Assembly: GCF_002008165.1 (NCBI RefSeq)
Contig: NZ_MRDM01000017.1
Coordinates: 248,749-312,748 of the forward strand
DNA length: 64,000 nucleotides
Direction: 5' to 3'
Source of the DNA: Rhizobium laguerreae
GTDB lineage: Bacteria; Pseudomonadota; Alphaproteobacteria; Rhizobiales; Rhizobiaceae
Each line of letters begins with the position of its first letter. The stretch's first letter is position 1. The position numbers and the translations under genes were made by a program. Under the pieces are notes generated by a model. It saw only the letters and a list, made by a program, of their open reading frames with translations. It did not search any database and had not been told where the DNA came from. Positions 16,313 to 24,475 of the stretch are shown here, piece after piece.

Positions 16313-18286
16313 TTAAAGCTTTGCTTCGGCGGCCGCAACGACGGCGTCGGCGGTGATGCCGAAATGCTTGTAAACTTCCTTGACCGGGCCGGAAGCGCCG
16401 AAGCTCTTCATGCCGATGAAGGTACCTTCCGGTCCAATGAACGCATCCCAGCCTTCGCGAACGGCGGCTTCGACGGCGATCTTGACCGGCGAGTTGCCGA
16501 GAATTTCCTTGCGATAGGCTTCCGGCTGCTCGAAGAACAGTTCCGTGCAGGGAACCGATACGACGCGGACGGTGACGCCCTTGGCTTCGAGTGCCGTACG
16601 CGCCGCAACGGCGATTTCGACTTCCGAGCCGGAGGCGAAGATCGTCACCTTGGCGTCGGCTTTGCCGGCCAGCGTGTAGGCACCCTGTTCGCAGAGGTTC
16701 TTTTCGCTGTATTCGGTGCGGGACGGCGTGAGGTTCTGGCGCGTCAGAGCAAGGCCCGAGGGACGGTTGTGCGTCTTGATGGCGATCTGCCAGCATTCCG
16801 CCGTTTCCGTGGCGTCGGCCGGACGGAAGACCATCAGGTTCGGGATGGCGCGCAGACCGGCGAGCTGCTCGACCGGCTGGTGCGTCGGGCCGTCTTCGCC
16901 GACGCCGATCGAGTCATGCGTCAGGACGTGAATGACGCGGATGCCCATCAGCGAAGCAAGGCGGATGGGCGGGCGGCAATAATCCGAGAAGATCAGGAAG
17001 CCGCCGCTATAGGGGATGAGGCCGCCATGCAGCGCAATGCCGTTCATAGCAGACGCCATGCCATGCTCGCGGATGCCCCAATGCATGTAACGACCGGCGA
17101 AATCCGTCGGGGTGATCGAATGCATCTGGCTGGTCTTGGTGTTGTTCGACGGCGTCAAGTCGGCGGAGCCGCCGAGCGTTTCCGGCAGGAAGCCGTTGAT
17201 GACCTCGAGCGCGTCTTCCGAAGCCTTGCGGGTCGCAACCGTCGGCTTGGTCTCGGCGAGCTTCTTCTTGTATGCGCTGATCGCGGCGTCGAAGCCTTCC
17301 GGCAGATCGCCTGCCATGCGGCGGGTGAACTCGGCCCTGGCCGGAGCCTTGGCAAGACCGTCTTCCCAGGACTTGACGAGGTCGGCCGAGCGAGCGCCGG
17401 CTGCACGCCAGCTGTCGAGCACATCAGACGGGATGACGAAGGCTTCGGATTCCCAGTTCAGAGCCTTGCGGGTGGCGGCGATTTCCTCGGCGCCGAGCGG
17501 GTTGCCATGAACCTTGTGGGTGCCCTGCTTGTTCGGGGCGCCAAAGCCGATGATCGTCTTGCAGGCGATGAAGGTCGGGCGGTCGGACTTGTGGGCCGCT
17601 TCGATCGCGTCGGCGATGGCGGCCTGATCGTGACCGTCGATCTCGATCGTGTTCCAGTGTACCGCCTTGAAGCGGGCGACCTGGTCGGTGGAATCCGACA
17701 GCGAGACGGCGCCGTCGATTGTGATCGAGTTGTTATCCCAGAACAGGACGAGCTTGTTGAGCTTCAGGTGGCCGGCGAGCGCGATGGCTTCGTGGCTGAT
17801 GCCTTCCATCAGGCAGCCGTCGCCGCAGATCGCATAGGTATGGTGATCCTGGAGATCGGAGCCGAACTCCTCGCGCAGCTTGCGTTCGGCAATCGCCATG
17901 CCGACGGAATTGGCGATACCCTGGCCGAGCGGACCGGTCGTCGTTTCGATGCCTGTGGCATGACCGTATTCCGGATGGCCGGCGGTTTTCGAGCCGAGCT
18001 GACGGAACTGCTTCAGATCCTCGATCGTCATATCGGGATAGCCGGTCAGATACAGCAGCGAATAGAGCAGCATCGAGCCATGGCCGGCCGACAGCACGAA
18101 GCGATCGCGGTTCGGCCAGTGCGGCTTCTTCGGATCGAACCTCAGATATTTGGTGAACAGGACCGTCGCCACGTCAGCCATGCCCATCGGCATGCCCGGG
18201 TGGCCGGAGTTCGCCTTTTCAACGGCGTCCATGGCGAGAAAACGGATCGCATTCGCCATCCGGTCGTGTTGTTCGGGAGAGGTCAT
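16313..18286 (-). CDS. tkt: Transketolase
   Basis: A 657-residue thiamine-diphosphate enzyme that moves two-carbon ketol units in the pentose-phosphate pathway. Visible motifs include SGHPGMPMGMADVA near residue 30, the ThDP-binding GDGCLMEGISHEA...NNSI (about 155-190), GVGEDGPTHQPVEQL (about 460-475) and the C-terminal SFGASGP. The ATG at 18286 matches the family start (MTSPEQHDRMANAIRF); the frame stays open for another 68 codons upstream but these are not transketolase-like. With gapA, pgk and fba it forms the central carbon cluster. Confidence 0.96.
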   Translation of the reverse strand: MTSPEQHDRMANAIRFLAMDAVEKANSGHPGMPMGMADVATVLFTKYLRFDPKKPHWPNRDRFVLSAGHGSMLLYSLLYLTGYPDMTIEDLKQFRQLGSKTAGHPEYGHATGIETTTGPLGQGIANSVGMAIAERKLREEFGSDLQDHHTYAICGDGCLMEGISHEAIALAGHLKLNKLVLFWDNNSITIDGAVSLSDSTDQVARFKAVHWNTIEIDGHDQAAIADAIEAAHKSDRPTFIACKTIIGFGAPNKQGTHKVHGNPLGAEEIAATRKALNWESEAFVIPSDVLDSWRAAGARSADLVKSWEDGLAKAPARAEFTRRMAGDLPEGFDAAISAYKKKLAETKPTVATRKASEDALEVINGFLPETLGGSADLTPSNNTKTSQMHSITPTDFAGRYMHWGIREHGMASAMNGIALHGGLIPYSGGFLIFSDYCRPPIRLASLMGIRVIHVLTHDSIGVGEDGPTHQPVEQLAGLRAIPNLMVFRPADATETAECWQIAIKTHNRPSGLALTRQNLTPSRTEYSEKNLCEQGAYTLAGKADAKVTIFASGSEVEIAVAARTALEAKGVTVRVVSVPCTELFFEQPEAYRKEILGNSPVKIAVEAAVREGWDAFIGPEGTFIGMKSFGASGPVKEVYKHFGITADAVVAAAEAKL

Positions 18287-18619
18287 GGCTTTTCCGCAAG
18301 TTCCGGGTGTCGGGGGATGGCCTCGAGCCTCCAAGACCATCGAGTGAAAGCGGCAGAGACATAGCAGTTGGGACGGGCAAGTCAATAAATGGCAGGCCAA
18401 ATCCGGGCGTGCAGCGGCGATTTTTGACATTTGATCGCGCGATTGTACAAATGACGAATCTGATGTGGCGGACATGTGTAAAACGCTCATCCACAGGATA
18501 GGCCGGTGGGCAAGTGACAGGATTTATTGACGGGCCGTTTACGAGCGGCATATCCTTTTGAAAACGCAGGATCGGCGCGGCGTGCCGATTCGCGGATCCT
18601 GCGCGGGAATCGGAAAGAC
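18287..18619. other. Divergent promoter region between tkt and the DUF4164-zapA genes
   Basis: A 333-bp gap that must hold the promoters of tkt (minus) and of the DUF4164-zapA pair (plus). It contains an 8-bp palindrome TTGTACAA near 18443-18450 in an AT-rich stretch, a possible operator. No gene or structured RNA is evident. Confidence 0.5.
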
Positions 18620-18895
18620 ATGATGCCCACAGGCAAAACCATGGAAGCAGCGCTCAACGAATTGAGACAGGCGATATCGAGCCTCGAAAACGCCGTCGAC
18701 ATGCGCGTCGAGCGCCAGCGCGAGCAGGGCGAGATCGAGGGCGAGGTGCGGCGCGTGCATGCCGATCGCTCCCGGCTGGCGCAGGAGCTCGACCAGGCCG
18801 AATTCCGCGCCAACCGGCTGGAAGAGGTCAATCGCGAGGTCTCGCGGCGGCTGGTGACGGCCATGGAAACGATCCGCGCGGTTCTGGATCGCTGA
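18620..18895 (+). CDS. DUF4164 coiled-coil protein upstream of zapA
   Basis: A 91-residue, almost wholly helical protein (MMPTGKTMEAALNELRQAISSLENAVDMRVERQ...). Heptad-like repeats extend to the end (ANRLEEVNREVSRRL), so it is probably a coiled-coil dimer. It fits DUF4164, short proteins encoded immediately before zapA in Rhizobiales. The position 16 bases before zapA suggests co-expression and perhaps a role with ZapA at the division ring (inference). The ATG at 18620 has GGAAAGAC upstream; the frame is open further upstream but without signal. Confidence 0.8.
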   Translation: MMPTGKTMEAALNELRQAISSLENAVDMRVERQREQGEIEGEVRRVHADRSRLAQELDQAEFRANRLEEVNREVSRRLVTAMETIRAVLDR

Positions 18896-18911
18896 TGAGA
18901 GAGAGTTTCGC

Positions 18912-19289
18912 ATGGCGCAGGTGACGGTTACGATCGACGGCAAGGCCTATCGCATGGCCTGCGAAGAAGGGCAGGAGGATCACCTGACCGATCTCGCCAA
19001 CCGCTTCGACGGCTATGTCGGCCATCTCAAGGATCAGTTCGGGGAAATCGGCGATCTCAGGATCACCGTCATGGCCGGCATCATGGTTGTGGATGAAATT
19101 TCCGAACTGACGCGCCGCGTCGCCGGATTGGAATCCGAGCTCGAGACGCTGCGCGGCAACCGCGATACGGTGCTTGCAGCGACCGCCCGCACCGAGGAAA
19201 ACCTAGCCGCGGCGCTCAGTGAGGTTTCGAGCCGCATCCGCGGCATCACCGACAAGCTGAACGGCCGGCCGGCCCCCGAACTCAATTGA
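18912..19289 (+). CDS. zapA: Cell division protein ZapA
   Basis: A 125-residue ZapA: N-terminal FtsZ-binding globular part (MAQVTVTIDGKAYRMACEEGQEDHL, then LANRFDGYVGHLK) followed by a long coiled coil (about 60-110, LTRRVAGLESELETLRG). ZapA bundles FtsZ filaments at mid-cell. A GAGAGAG motif precedes the ATG. It is downstream of the DUF4164 gene and immediately upstream of the 6S RNA gene, a neighbourhood conserved from alpha- to gammaproteobacteria. Confidence 0.93.
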   Translation: MAQVTVTIDGKAYRMACEEGQEDHLTDLANRFDGYVGHLKDQFGEIGDLRITVMAGIMVVDEISELTRRVAGLESELETLRGNRDTVLAATARTEENLAAALSEVSSRIRGITDKLNGRPAPELN

Positions 19290-19339
19290 TCTCAATTAAA
19301 TAGGGGCCGCCTTCCGTCGCCACTGGCGCGCCAGCACAA

Positions 19340-19490
19340 ACGACCTTATATATCGCCATGCGGTCTGCGCCTCTCGACAGGAACCACAATCCCTGGGGCC
19401 ATACTCGATCCAAAGGGAGCTGTCCCTGGCCAGGCCCGTGGGCCTGGACACACGGCGCCCACCTACGTTTGTAGGCACCCAGGATCGTAA
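19340..19490 (+). ncRNA. ssrS: 6S RNA
   Basis: The ~150 bases after zapA have the layout of an alphaproteobacterial 6S RNA. A closing stem pairs ACGACCT (19340-19346) with AGGATCGT near 19481-19488. A largely open central region contains GACAGGAACCACAATCCC on one side and a CCTACGTTTGTAGG side hairpin on the other. The apex is a strong CCAGGCCC-GT-GGGCCTGG hairpin (19430-19447). 6S RNA mimics an open promoter and sequesters the housekeeping RNA polymerase in stationary phase. Position directly after zapA is the classic site. Exact ends are uncertain by 10-20 bases; TATATAT at about 19346 might instead be a -10, which would shift the 5' end downstream. Confidence 0.78.
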
Positions 19491-19601
19491 ACATCCATCG
19501 GTGGTCGTGGATCGCACCCTTTCCTTCTGTTTTCAGCGAAGACGCGGGATCGACAGCGAGCATCAGGAAGGTTCTTGTCGGAAAGAGCAACGATTTCGCT
19601 C

Positions 19602-20609
19602 TCAGCGGCGATCTTCGTCTTGTCCTTGGCATACCGGGTAAGGTCCTTCGGCGAAGACCTCGTCGTGATAGCCCTTGGAGCCGACATTCAGCGCCAAAGG
19701 GCTTCGCCACTCCCTGTTGTCGCGCAGGCAATCAAGCACGAAACGGAAATCATATCGCGGCTGCCAGCCGAGCTCCCGCCTTGCGCGTTCGTTGACGTAG
19801 ACGCGGTCGAGTGTCGGGAACATTTTCCAGCCGCGTGATGCGTAAAGGGCGCCTGCACCTGGGAACAGTCGTTCGACGACGTGAGGCGCATCGCGCCGGA
19901 TCGCGGCGAGATCACTTGCCGAAAACGGCGTCGTGGCGGAGATGATGTAGCGGCCAAAGCCGATTGCCGGCGCCTTTTCGAGCGCCAGCAGATGGGCGCC
20001 GACCACGTCGCTGATATCGACGCGGCGGTGAAGAAGCTCGTTGGCCTGGGCATTCTCTGCCGAATAGCTGTTGCGAATGTCAGGATCGTCGTCGTTTTCG
20101 GGGAAGAAGCGCGACGTTCTGAGAATGACCACCGGCAGGCCGAATTTGCGGGCGAAGAGTTCGCACAAACCTTCGGCGGCGAGTTTCGTCACGCCGTAGA
20201 TGTTTTTCGCGACGGGAAGCACGTCCTCGGTCACCCATGCCGCCGGTTCGCCGGCAGCCGGCGTCAATGCCGCACCGAAGGTGCTGGTGGTGCTGGTGAA
20301 GACGACGCTGACAACGCCTGCGGCGACCGCTTCTTCGAGCAGGTTGAGGGTGCCGGCGATATTGGTGTCGAGAAAATCGTAATTGCCGTGGGTTGCCACA
20401 TGCGGCTTGTGCAGCGTTGCGGCATGGATGACGTGGCTGATGCCTGACATTGCCTGCCGGACGAAGGCGCGATCACTGATCGAGCCGACCATGTCGGTAA
20501 AAGCCGAGGGCTTGATATCGATGCCGCGCACCCAGCGGCTTTCCGCCCTCAAGGTCCGCATCAGCGCCTCGCCGAGATGGCCGGCACTTCCCGTCACCAA
20601 TATCGTCAT
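19602..20609 (-). CDS. NAD(P)-dependent epimerase/dehydratase (extended SDR)
   Basis: A 335-residue extended short-chain dehydrogenase. It has the Rossmann glycine motif TGSAGHLG (residues 6-13), VIHAATLHKPH, the VFTSTTSTFG strand and the catalytic-type IYGVTKLAAE (YxxxK). This resembles sugar-nucleotide epimerases, but the substrate is unknown. The ATG at 20609 has AGGAG upstream and starts immediately before the Rossmann strand MTILVTGSAG. It follows the XRE regulator gene on the same strand after about 97 bp, which makes regulation by that protein possible. Confidence 0.82.
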   Translation of the reverse strand: MTILVTGSAGHLGEALMRTLRAESRWVRGIDIKPSAFTDMVGSISDRAFVRQAMSGISHVIHAATLHKPHVATHGNYDFLDTNIAGTLNLLEEAVAAGVVSVVFTSTTSTFGAALTPAAGEPAAWVTEDVLPVAKNIYGVTKLAAEGLCELFARKFGLPVVILRTSRFFPENDDDPDIRNSYSAENAQANELLHRRVDISDVVGAHLLALEKAPAIGFGRYIISATTPFSASDLAAIRRDAPHVVERLFPGAGALYASRGWKMFPTLDRVYVNERARRELGWQPRYDFRFVLDCLRDNREWRSPLALNVGSKGYHDEVFAEGPYPVCQGQDEDRR

Positions 20610-20706
20610 CACATCGTCTCCTGACCGTTCGGCGGCGGACGCTATAAAGACTGATGTTTCCGGACAACGCATAAATTATGCATGGGAGTGCAGGAAAGCT
20701 TGAGGC

Positions 20707-21243
20707 TCAGCCGATGGTCGTAACAAGGCGGCCGGCGCTGCCGTCGGAAAGCATGATCCGTTCCCAAGTCACGCGGCCGGCGGCGATCGGCAGCAGCGCA
20801 TTGCCGTTGGCGCCGGTATCGAGGGTCAACGACGAGAGCCTGCCCTCATGCCAGCCGCGCTCCTCCAGCGACTGCTCGGCGGCGGCGATTTCGGCGGAGG
20901 CATAAGAGAACAGAGAACGGCCGAGAAAGGCGCCGAGCGGCGCCCGCCACTCCGCCTGTCGTGGGCGAGAGGCGGAGAGCAGACGGTGGGTGCGGTCGCA
21001 GATCAGATGCACCGGCCGGACGGAATCCTCGACCAGCCGCTTCAGCGCCGCATCGACTGCTGCATATTGCGGGGAGGCGAAAATCCGTTCCAGCTTGATG
21101 GCCTGTTCGGGCGAGAGAGCGAGCTGATTACGCTCCCAGCGCGAGACCGTCGCCTGGTTGACGCCGAGGAGTTCGGCGAGATGTTCCTGCTTCATGCTGC
21201 GCAGCAGCCGCATGCGGCGTAAGCCGGCGCCCGATATCGTCAT
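20707..21243 (-). CDS. XRE-family transcriptional regulator
   Basis: A 178-residue protein whose N-terminal third is a Cro/C1-type helix-turn-helix (GLRRMRLLRSMKQEHLAELL, then GVNQATVSRWERNQLALSPE, about residues 8-55). The C-terminal part (about 60-178) resembles a PAS-like or small ligand-sensing domain (VRPVHLICDRTHRLLSAS). The ATG at 21243 gives a normal HTH N-terminus; the open frame extends upstream into the ArsR gene. Likely targets are itself and the epimerase gene downstream (inference). Confidence 0.8.
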   Translation of the reverse strand: MTISGAGLRRMRLLRSMKQEHLAELLGVNQATVSRWERNQLALSPEQAIKLERIFASPQYAAVDAALKRLVEDSVRPVHLICDRTHRLLSASRPRQAEWRAPLGAFLGRSLFSYASAEIAAAEQSLEERGWHEGRLSSLTLDTGANGNALLPIAAGRVTWERIMLSDGSAGRLVTTIG

Positions 21244-21319
21244 TTGCCTGATCCCGTGCCGTTTTGGCCAGCATAAGGCTTCGGCTGACCGACCGGCAAG
21301 CTGTTGGGCGGCTGGATCA

Positions 21320-21652
21320 TTATTCGGGCTGCCCATCGAGGTCGCCCTTCAGCCGGTCGAGAATCGACAAGGAATGGCCGGCATAGGCGCTGATCCAGCG
21401 GTCATAGATGTGTTTGATCGGCAGGCTGTTCAGGTGGTTCCAGCGCTCGCGGCCTTCCTTCCTGGCGATGAGCAGGTCAGCCTCTTGCAGCACCTTCAGA
21501 TGCAGCATCACCGTACAGCGATCCATCTGCGGAAACATCTCGCAAAGGGTCCCTGTGGTTTGGGGGCCATCCTTGAGCAGATCGAGGATTTCGCGGCGGC
21601 GATGATGCGCCAGCGCCTTGAAAACGGGGTCGTCGGTTGATTCGCTTGACAT
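21320..21652 (-). CDS. ArsR-family winged-helix repressor, probably leaderless
   Basis: A 110-residue ArsR/SmtB-type regulator (DPVFKALAHHRRREILDLLKDG, CEMFPQMDRCTVMLHLKVLQEADLL). No metal-binding Cys pair typical of ArsR sensors is present, as in the group paired with SRPBCC (AHSA1) genes. It is divergent from such a gene. There is no ribosome binding site before the ATG: the bases upstream are the AT-only palindrome at 21651-21670, which also contains a good -10 (TATAAA) 9-14 bases before the ATG. A leaderless mRNA starting at or near the ATG is the simplest explanation. Confidence 0.85.
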   Translation of the reverse strand: MSSESTDDPVFKALAHHRRREILDLLKDGPQTTGTLCEMFPQMDRCTVMLHLKVLQEADLLIARKEGRERWNHLNSLPIKHIYDRWISAYAGHSLSILDRLKGDLDGQPE

Positions 21653-21670
21653 GTTATATTTTTATAACAT
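21651..21670. promoter_or_regulatory. Palindromic operator overlapping the arsR start codon
   Basis: ATGTTATA (21651-21658) and TATAACAT (21663-21670) form a perfect 8-bp inverted repeat with a four-base spacer. The left half overlaps the arsR start codon and the arms contain -10-like sequences on the minus strand, so repressor binding would block its own promoter and sit about 40 bp upstream of the SRPBCC start. Size and symmetry fit a dimeric ArsR-type repressor. Confidence 0.7.
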
Positions 21671-21707
21671 AATGGTGCCAGGCACAATGGAGAAGAGGAG
21701 AAGTGTC

Positions 21708-22190
21708 ATGTCTCTTGGAATTCGCGTTTCCGGCCGTATCGGCCGCCCCGTCGCCGAGGTTTTCGACGCCGTCGTCAACCCGAAGAAACTCAGCAGCTAT
21801 TTCACCACGATCGGCGGAGCGAGTGCGCCGCTCGTGAAGGGCACGACGGTGACCTGGTGGAAGGATGCGCCGGTCGAGGTCGTCGATCTGGTGCCGGAAA
21901 GCCGCATCGTGCTGCGCTGGGATGGCGGCACTGGCGAAGACAAGGCGACCTACAAGACGCTGGTGGAGATGGACTTCAAGCCGCTGGAGGATGGTGGCAC
22001 GCTGGTGACGATTGCGGAGAACGGCTGGCGCGAGGACGCGGCCGGCCGGCGCGGCACCTATCTCAACTGCGAAGGTTGGACGCAAATGCTCTGCAGCATG
22101 AAGGCCTTCGTTGAATATGGCATCAATCTGCGCGAAGGCATGTTCCTCAGCGAAATGAAGGGCGAGCCGGCCAGCGCGCCGGACGTTTGA
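21708..22190 (+). CDS. SRPBCC (AHSA1-like) domain protein
   Basis: A 160-residue START/Bet v 1-like protein (VSGRIGRPVAEVFDAVVNPKKLSSYF, TWWKDAPVEVVDL, W near YLNCEGWTQMLCSMKAFVEYG). AHSA1-like proteins bind a small hydrophobic ligand in a deep cavity and are very often encoded beside an ArsR repressor, as here. The ATG at 21708 has AGAGGAGAAG upstream. The gene is 11 bases from the VOC-family gene and is presumably controlled from the operator at 21651-21670. Confidence 0.85.
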   Translation: MSLGIRVSGRIGRPVAEVFDAVVNPKKLSSYFTTIGGASAPLVKGTTVTWWKDAPVEVVDLVPESRIVLRWDGGTGEDKATYKTLVEMDFKPLEDGGTLVTIAENGWREDAAGRRGTYLNCEGWTQMLCSMKAFVEYGINLREGMFLSEMKGEPASAPDV

Positions 22191-22201
22191 GGAGAAAGGT
22201 C

Positions 22202-22555
22202 ATGACGGAACTTCTTTATGGCGGCGTCGATATTGCGATGAAGGTGCCGCCGCACCAGTATCAGGCGACGGTCGCCTTCTATCGCGATGTCATCGGCCTC
22301 AAGCAGATCGGCGAAGGGGATGCGGCGCTGTTCGCTCTCGGGCCGATCCGGCTCTGGATAGACGAGGTGCCGGCGATGAGCCAGGCCGAGCTCTGGCTGG
22401 AGTTGATGACACCGGATCTCGAGAGGGCTGCCACGCATCTCGAAAGGGCCGGTGTCATTCGCTGCGATCCGATCGAGGCGTTGCCGGAGGATCTGCGCGG
22501 CGCCTGGATCGTCAATCCGGCCGGTATCGTGCATCTGGTGCGCGAGGCGCAATAG
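22202..22555 (+). CDS. VOC-family (glyoxalase-like) protein
   Basis: A 117-residue vicinal-oxygen-chelate fold protein (YGGVDIAMKVPPHQYQATVAFY, RDVIGLKQIG, LWLELMTPDLERAATHL, IVNPAGIVHLVRE). Family members are metal-dependent enzymes or binding proteins acting on small molecules; the substrate is unknown. The ATG at 22202 follows GAGGAGAAAG and is 11 bases after the SRPBCC stop, so the two form an operon under the ArsR regulator. Confidence 0.85.
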   Translation: MTELLYGGVDIAMKVPPHQYQATVAFYRDVIGLKQIGEGDAALFALGPIRLWIDEVPAMSQAELWLELMTPDLERAATHLERAGVIRCDPIEALPEDLRGAWIVNPAGIVHLVREAQ

Positions 22556-22654
22556 TCGCATTCGTCAATATGACCGAGACTTCGCTTGCCTGTCACACCG
22601 CGGGTGCTAATTTCCGGATTCGATACTTCATTTTCGGTTTCCAGGAGATTCATT

Positions 22655-23686
22655 ATGCAGCTTGGCATGGTTGGTTTGGGCCGCATGGGCAATTATATGG
22701 TCCAGCGCTTGATGCGAGGCGGTCACGAATGCGTTGTCTATGACGCAAGGCCGGAAAGCGTTGCCGAGCTCGCAGGCCTCGGCGCGACCGGCAGTGCTTC
22801 GCTCGCGGAATTCGTCTCGAAGCTCGCCCATCCGCGCGCGATCTGGCTGATGCTGCCGGCGGCGATCGTCGACAAGGTACTGGCGAGCCTGGTGCCGTTG
22901 CTTGAGAATGGCGATATCGTCATCGACGGCGGCAACTCCTATTATCATGACGATATCCGCCGCGGCGCCGACCTCATCACCAAGGGCATCCACTATGTCG
23001 ATGTCGGCACCAGCGGTGGCGTCTTCGGCCTTGAGCGCGGTTATTGCCTGATGATCGGCGGCGAGAAGGGCATCGTCGAACACCTTTCCCCAATCTTCGC
23101 GACGCTGGCGCCCGGCGTCGGCAAGACCGAAGCCTCGCCGAACCGGAGCCCCGAAGCGGCCGCGGTCAGCACCGCGGAACAGGGTTACCTGCATTGTGGC
23201 CCGCATGGTGCCGGTCATTTCGTCAAGATGGTGCATAACGGCATCGAATACGGCCTGATGGCTGCCTATGCCGAAGGTATCAATATTCTGAAACATGCCA
23301 ATATCGGCGCTGCCTCGCACGAGGCGGATGCGGAAACCGCGCCGCTCGCCCATCCGGAACATTTCCAATACGACTTCAACCTGCAGGATGTCGCCGAAGT
23401 CTGGCGCCGCGGCAGCGTCATCACCTCCTGGCTGCTCGATCTCACAGCCGATGCGCTGCATGCCGATCCGGCACTGGCCAAATATGCGGGCCGGGTTTCG
23501 GACAGCGGCGAAGGCCGCTGGACCATCATGGCGGCAATTGACGAAAGCGTGCCGACGCCGGTGCTGAGTGCTGCGCTCTACGGCCGTTTCTCCTCGCGCG
23601 ACAATGACGAATTCGCCAATAAGGTGCTGTCGGCGATGCGCGCGGGCTTCGGCGGCCATGTGGAAAAGCCGGCCGCGAAATCCTGA
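22655..23686 (+). CDS. gnd: 6-phosphogluconate dehydrogenase (decarboxylating), short form
   Basis: A 343-residue 6PGDH of the short bacterial class (typical long forms are about 470). It shows the dinucleotide site MQLGMVGLGRMGNYMVQRL, substrate motif VDVGTSGGVFGLERGYCLMIGG (about residues 118-140), and HGAGHFVKMVHNGIEYGLM with the catalytic Lys-His-Asn group (about 190-205). It oxidatively decarboxylates 6-phosphogluconate to ribulose 5-phosphate; short forms often prefer NAD+. The ATG at 22655 with CAGGAG upstream gives the family start. It feeds the same pathway as tkt. Confidence 0.92.
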   Translation: MQLGMVGLGRMGNYMVQRLMRGGHECVVYDARPESVAELAGLGATGSASLAEFVSKLAHPRAIWLMLPAAIVDKVLASLVPLLENGDIVIDGGNSYYHDDIRRGADLITKGIHYVDVGTSGGVFGLERGYCLMIGGEKGIVEHLSPIFATLAPGVGKTEASPNRSPEAAAVSTAEQGYLHCGPHGAGHFVKMVHNGIEYGLMAAYAEGINILKHANIGAASHEADAETAPLAHPEHFQYDFNLQDVAEVWRRGSVITSWLLDLTADALHADPALAKYAGRVSDSGEGRWTIMAAIDESVPTPVLSAALYGRFSSRDNDEFANKVLSAMRAGFGGHVEKPAAKS

Positions 23687-23694
23687 AACAATCG

Positions 23695-23742
23695 AAAGTG
23701 CTACAGCGTCCTGCGGCTCTCGAAAGACGCGTGGCGCTGTAG
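23695..23742. repeat. Rhizobial palindromic intergenic repeat, copy A
   Basis: Immediately after gnd lies a hairpin-forming unit that begins AAAGTGCTACAGCGTCC and ends GGCGCTGTAG, with an inner GAAAGACGC segment. The outer arms TACAGCG/CGCTGTA pair. A closely similar unit occurs at 39247-39296 (copy B), with the same outer arms and a more perfect inner stem. Such units are dispersed intergenic palindromes; they may also end transcription. Confidence 0.75.
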
Positions 23743-23864
23743 CGCGCGCCGTCATAGCCGAGCCGACGGTGCAGGTAGCGGGCGACCGCGACGGAGGCGG
23801 ATGCTGCCGTCGCGCGCTACGCCGCGCATGCACGGGCAGGCGCCGAGCCGGCGGCATGACTGCT

Positions 23865-24242
23865 TCACATCGCGCCGGCGGCTGCGATCAGCAGACCGCC
23901 GATGATTGCCATGTTGATTTTCCAGGTATTGATGGCGCTGTCGCGCGCCGTTCCCTGCATGTCCCAAAAATTCAGCAGCATGATGGTGGCGGCCAACGTG
24001 AAGACGATGAGACCGAATGCCGCTGCCGTGACGAACAGGCCGAGCATCAGCAGGATTCCGACCACGATCTGGAACATACTGCCCAAGAGCAGCACCCCTT
24101 TGGCAAAAGGAATGCCGCGGGCTTCGATCGCGTCGGTTAGCGGCACGATGACGAAAAAATGTTGAATGCCGCCAGCGACATAGAGGCCGCCCAGCAGCAG
24201 GCGACCGAGAGCTAGCATCACGAAAGCGGCATCACCTTGCAT
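23865..24242 (-). CDS. DoxX-family membrane protein
   Basis: A 125-residue inner-membrane protein with four predicted helices (LALGRLLLGGLYVAGGIQHFF, VLLLGSMFQIVVGILLML, AAAFGLIVFTLAATIMLLNFW, NMAIIGGLLIAAAGAM). Length, the LGRLLLGGLYVAGGIQHF start and the NFW motif fit DoxX. The family includes subunits of quinone-linked redox enzymes and many of unknown role. The ATG at 24242 matches the family; the upstream open frame is non-homologous. It stands alone, convergent with gnd. Confidence 0.82.
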   Translation of the reverse strand: MQGDAAFVMLALGRLLLGGLYVAGGIQHFFVIVPLTDAIEARGIPFAKGVLLLGSMFQIVVGILLMLGLFVTAAAFGLIVFTLAATIMLLNFWDMQGTARDSAINTWKINMAIIGGLLIAAAGAM

Positions 24243-24475
24243 ATTGAACCTTCTCCCGCGTCTCAACTCTCCATCGAGCGCAAGGCTCTGCCGAAGCTTA
24301 CGAAAATGCAATGTGCCGCGACGCCCGGCTGCGCAAATTCGCCCCAATTGAGGATGATTGAGGCGCAGGCAGCGGGGCTGGGGTAGCGGCGGCATGGCTT
24401 CATAGAGCTTATATGCCTCTCATGTTACGTCATCTGAAATGATTCCCGCCAAGCTGGCAGTTACAGTAGGTACGA

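Noticed and set aside
16364..18364. A 666-codon open frame on the plus strand
   Set aside because: It lies antisense to transketolase, whose motifs are complete; the composition is that of a shadow frame.
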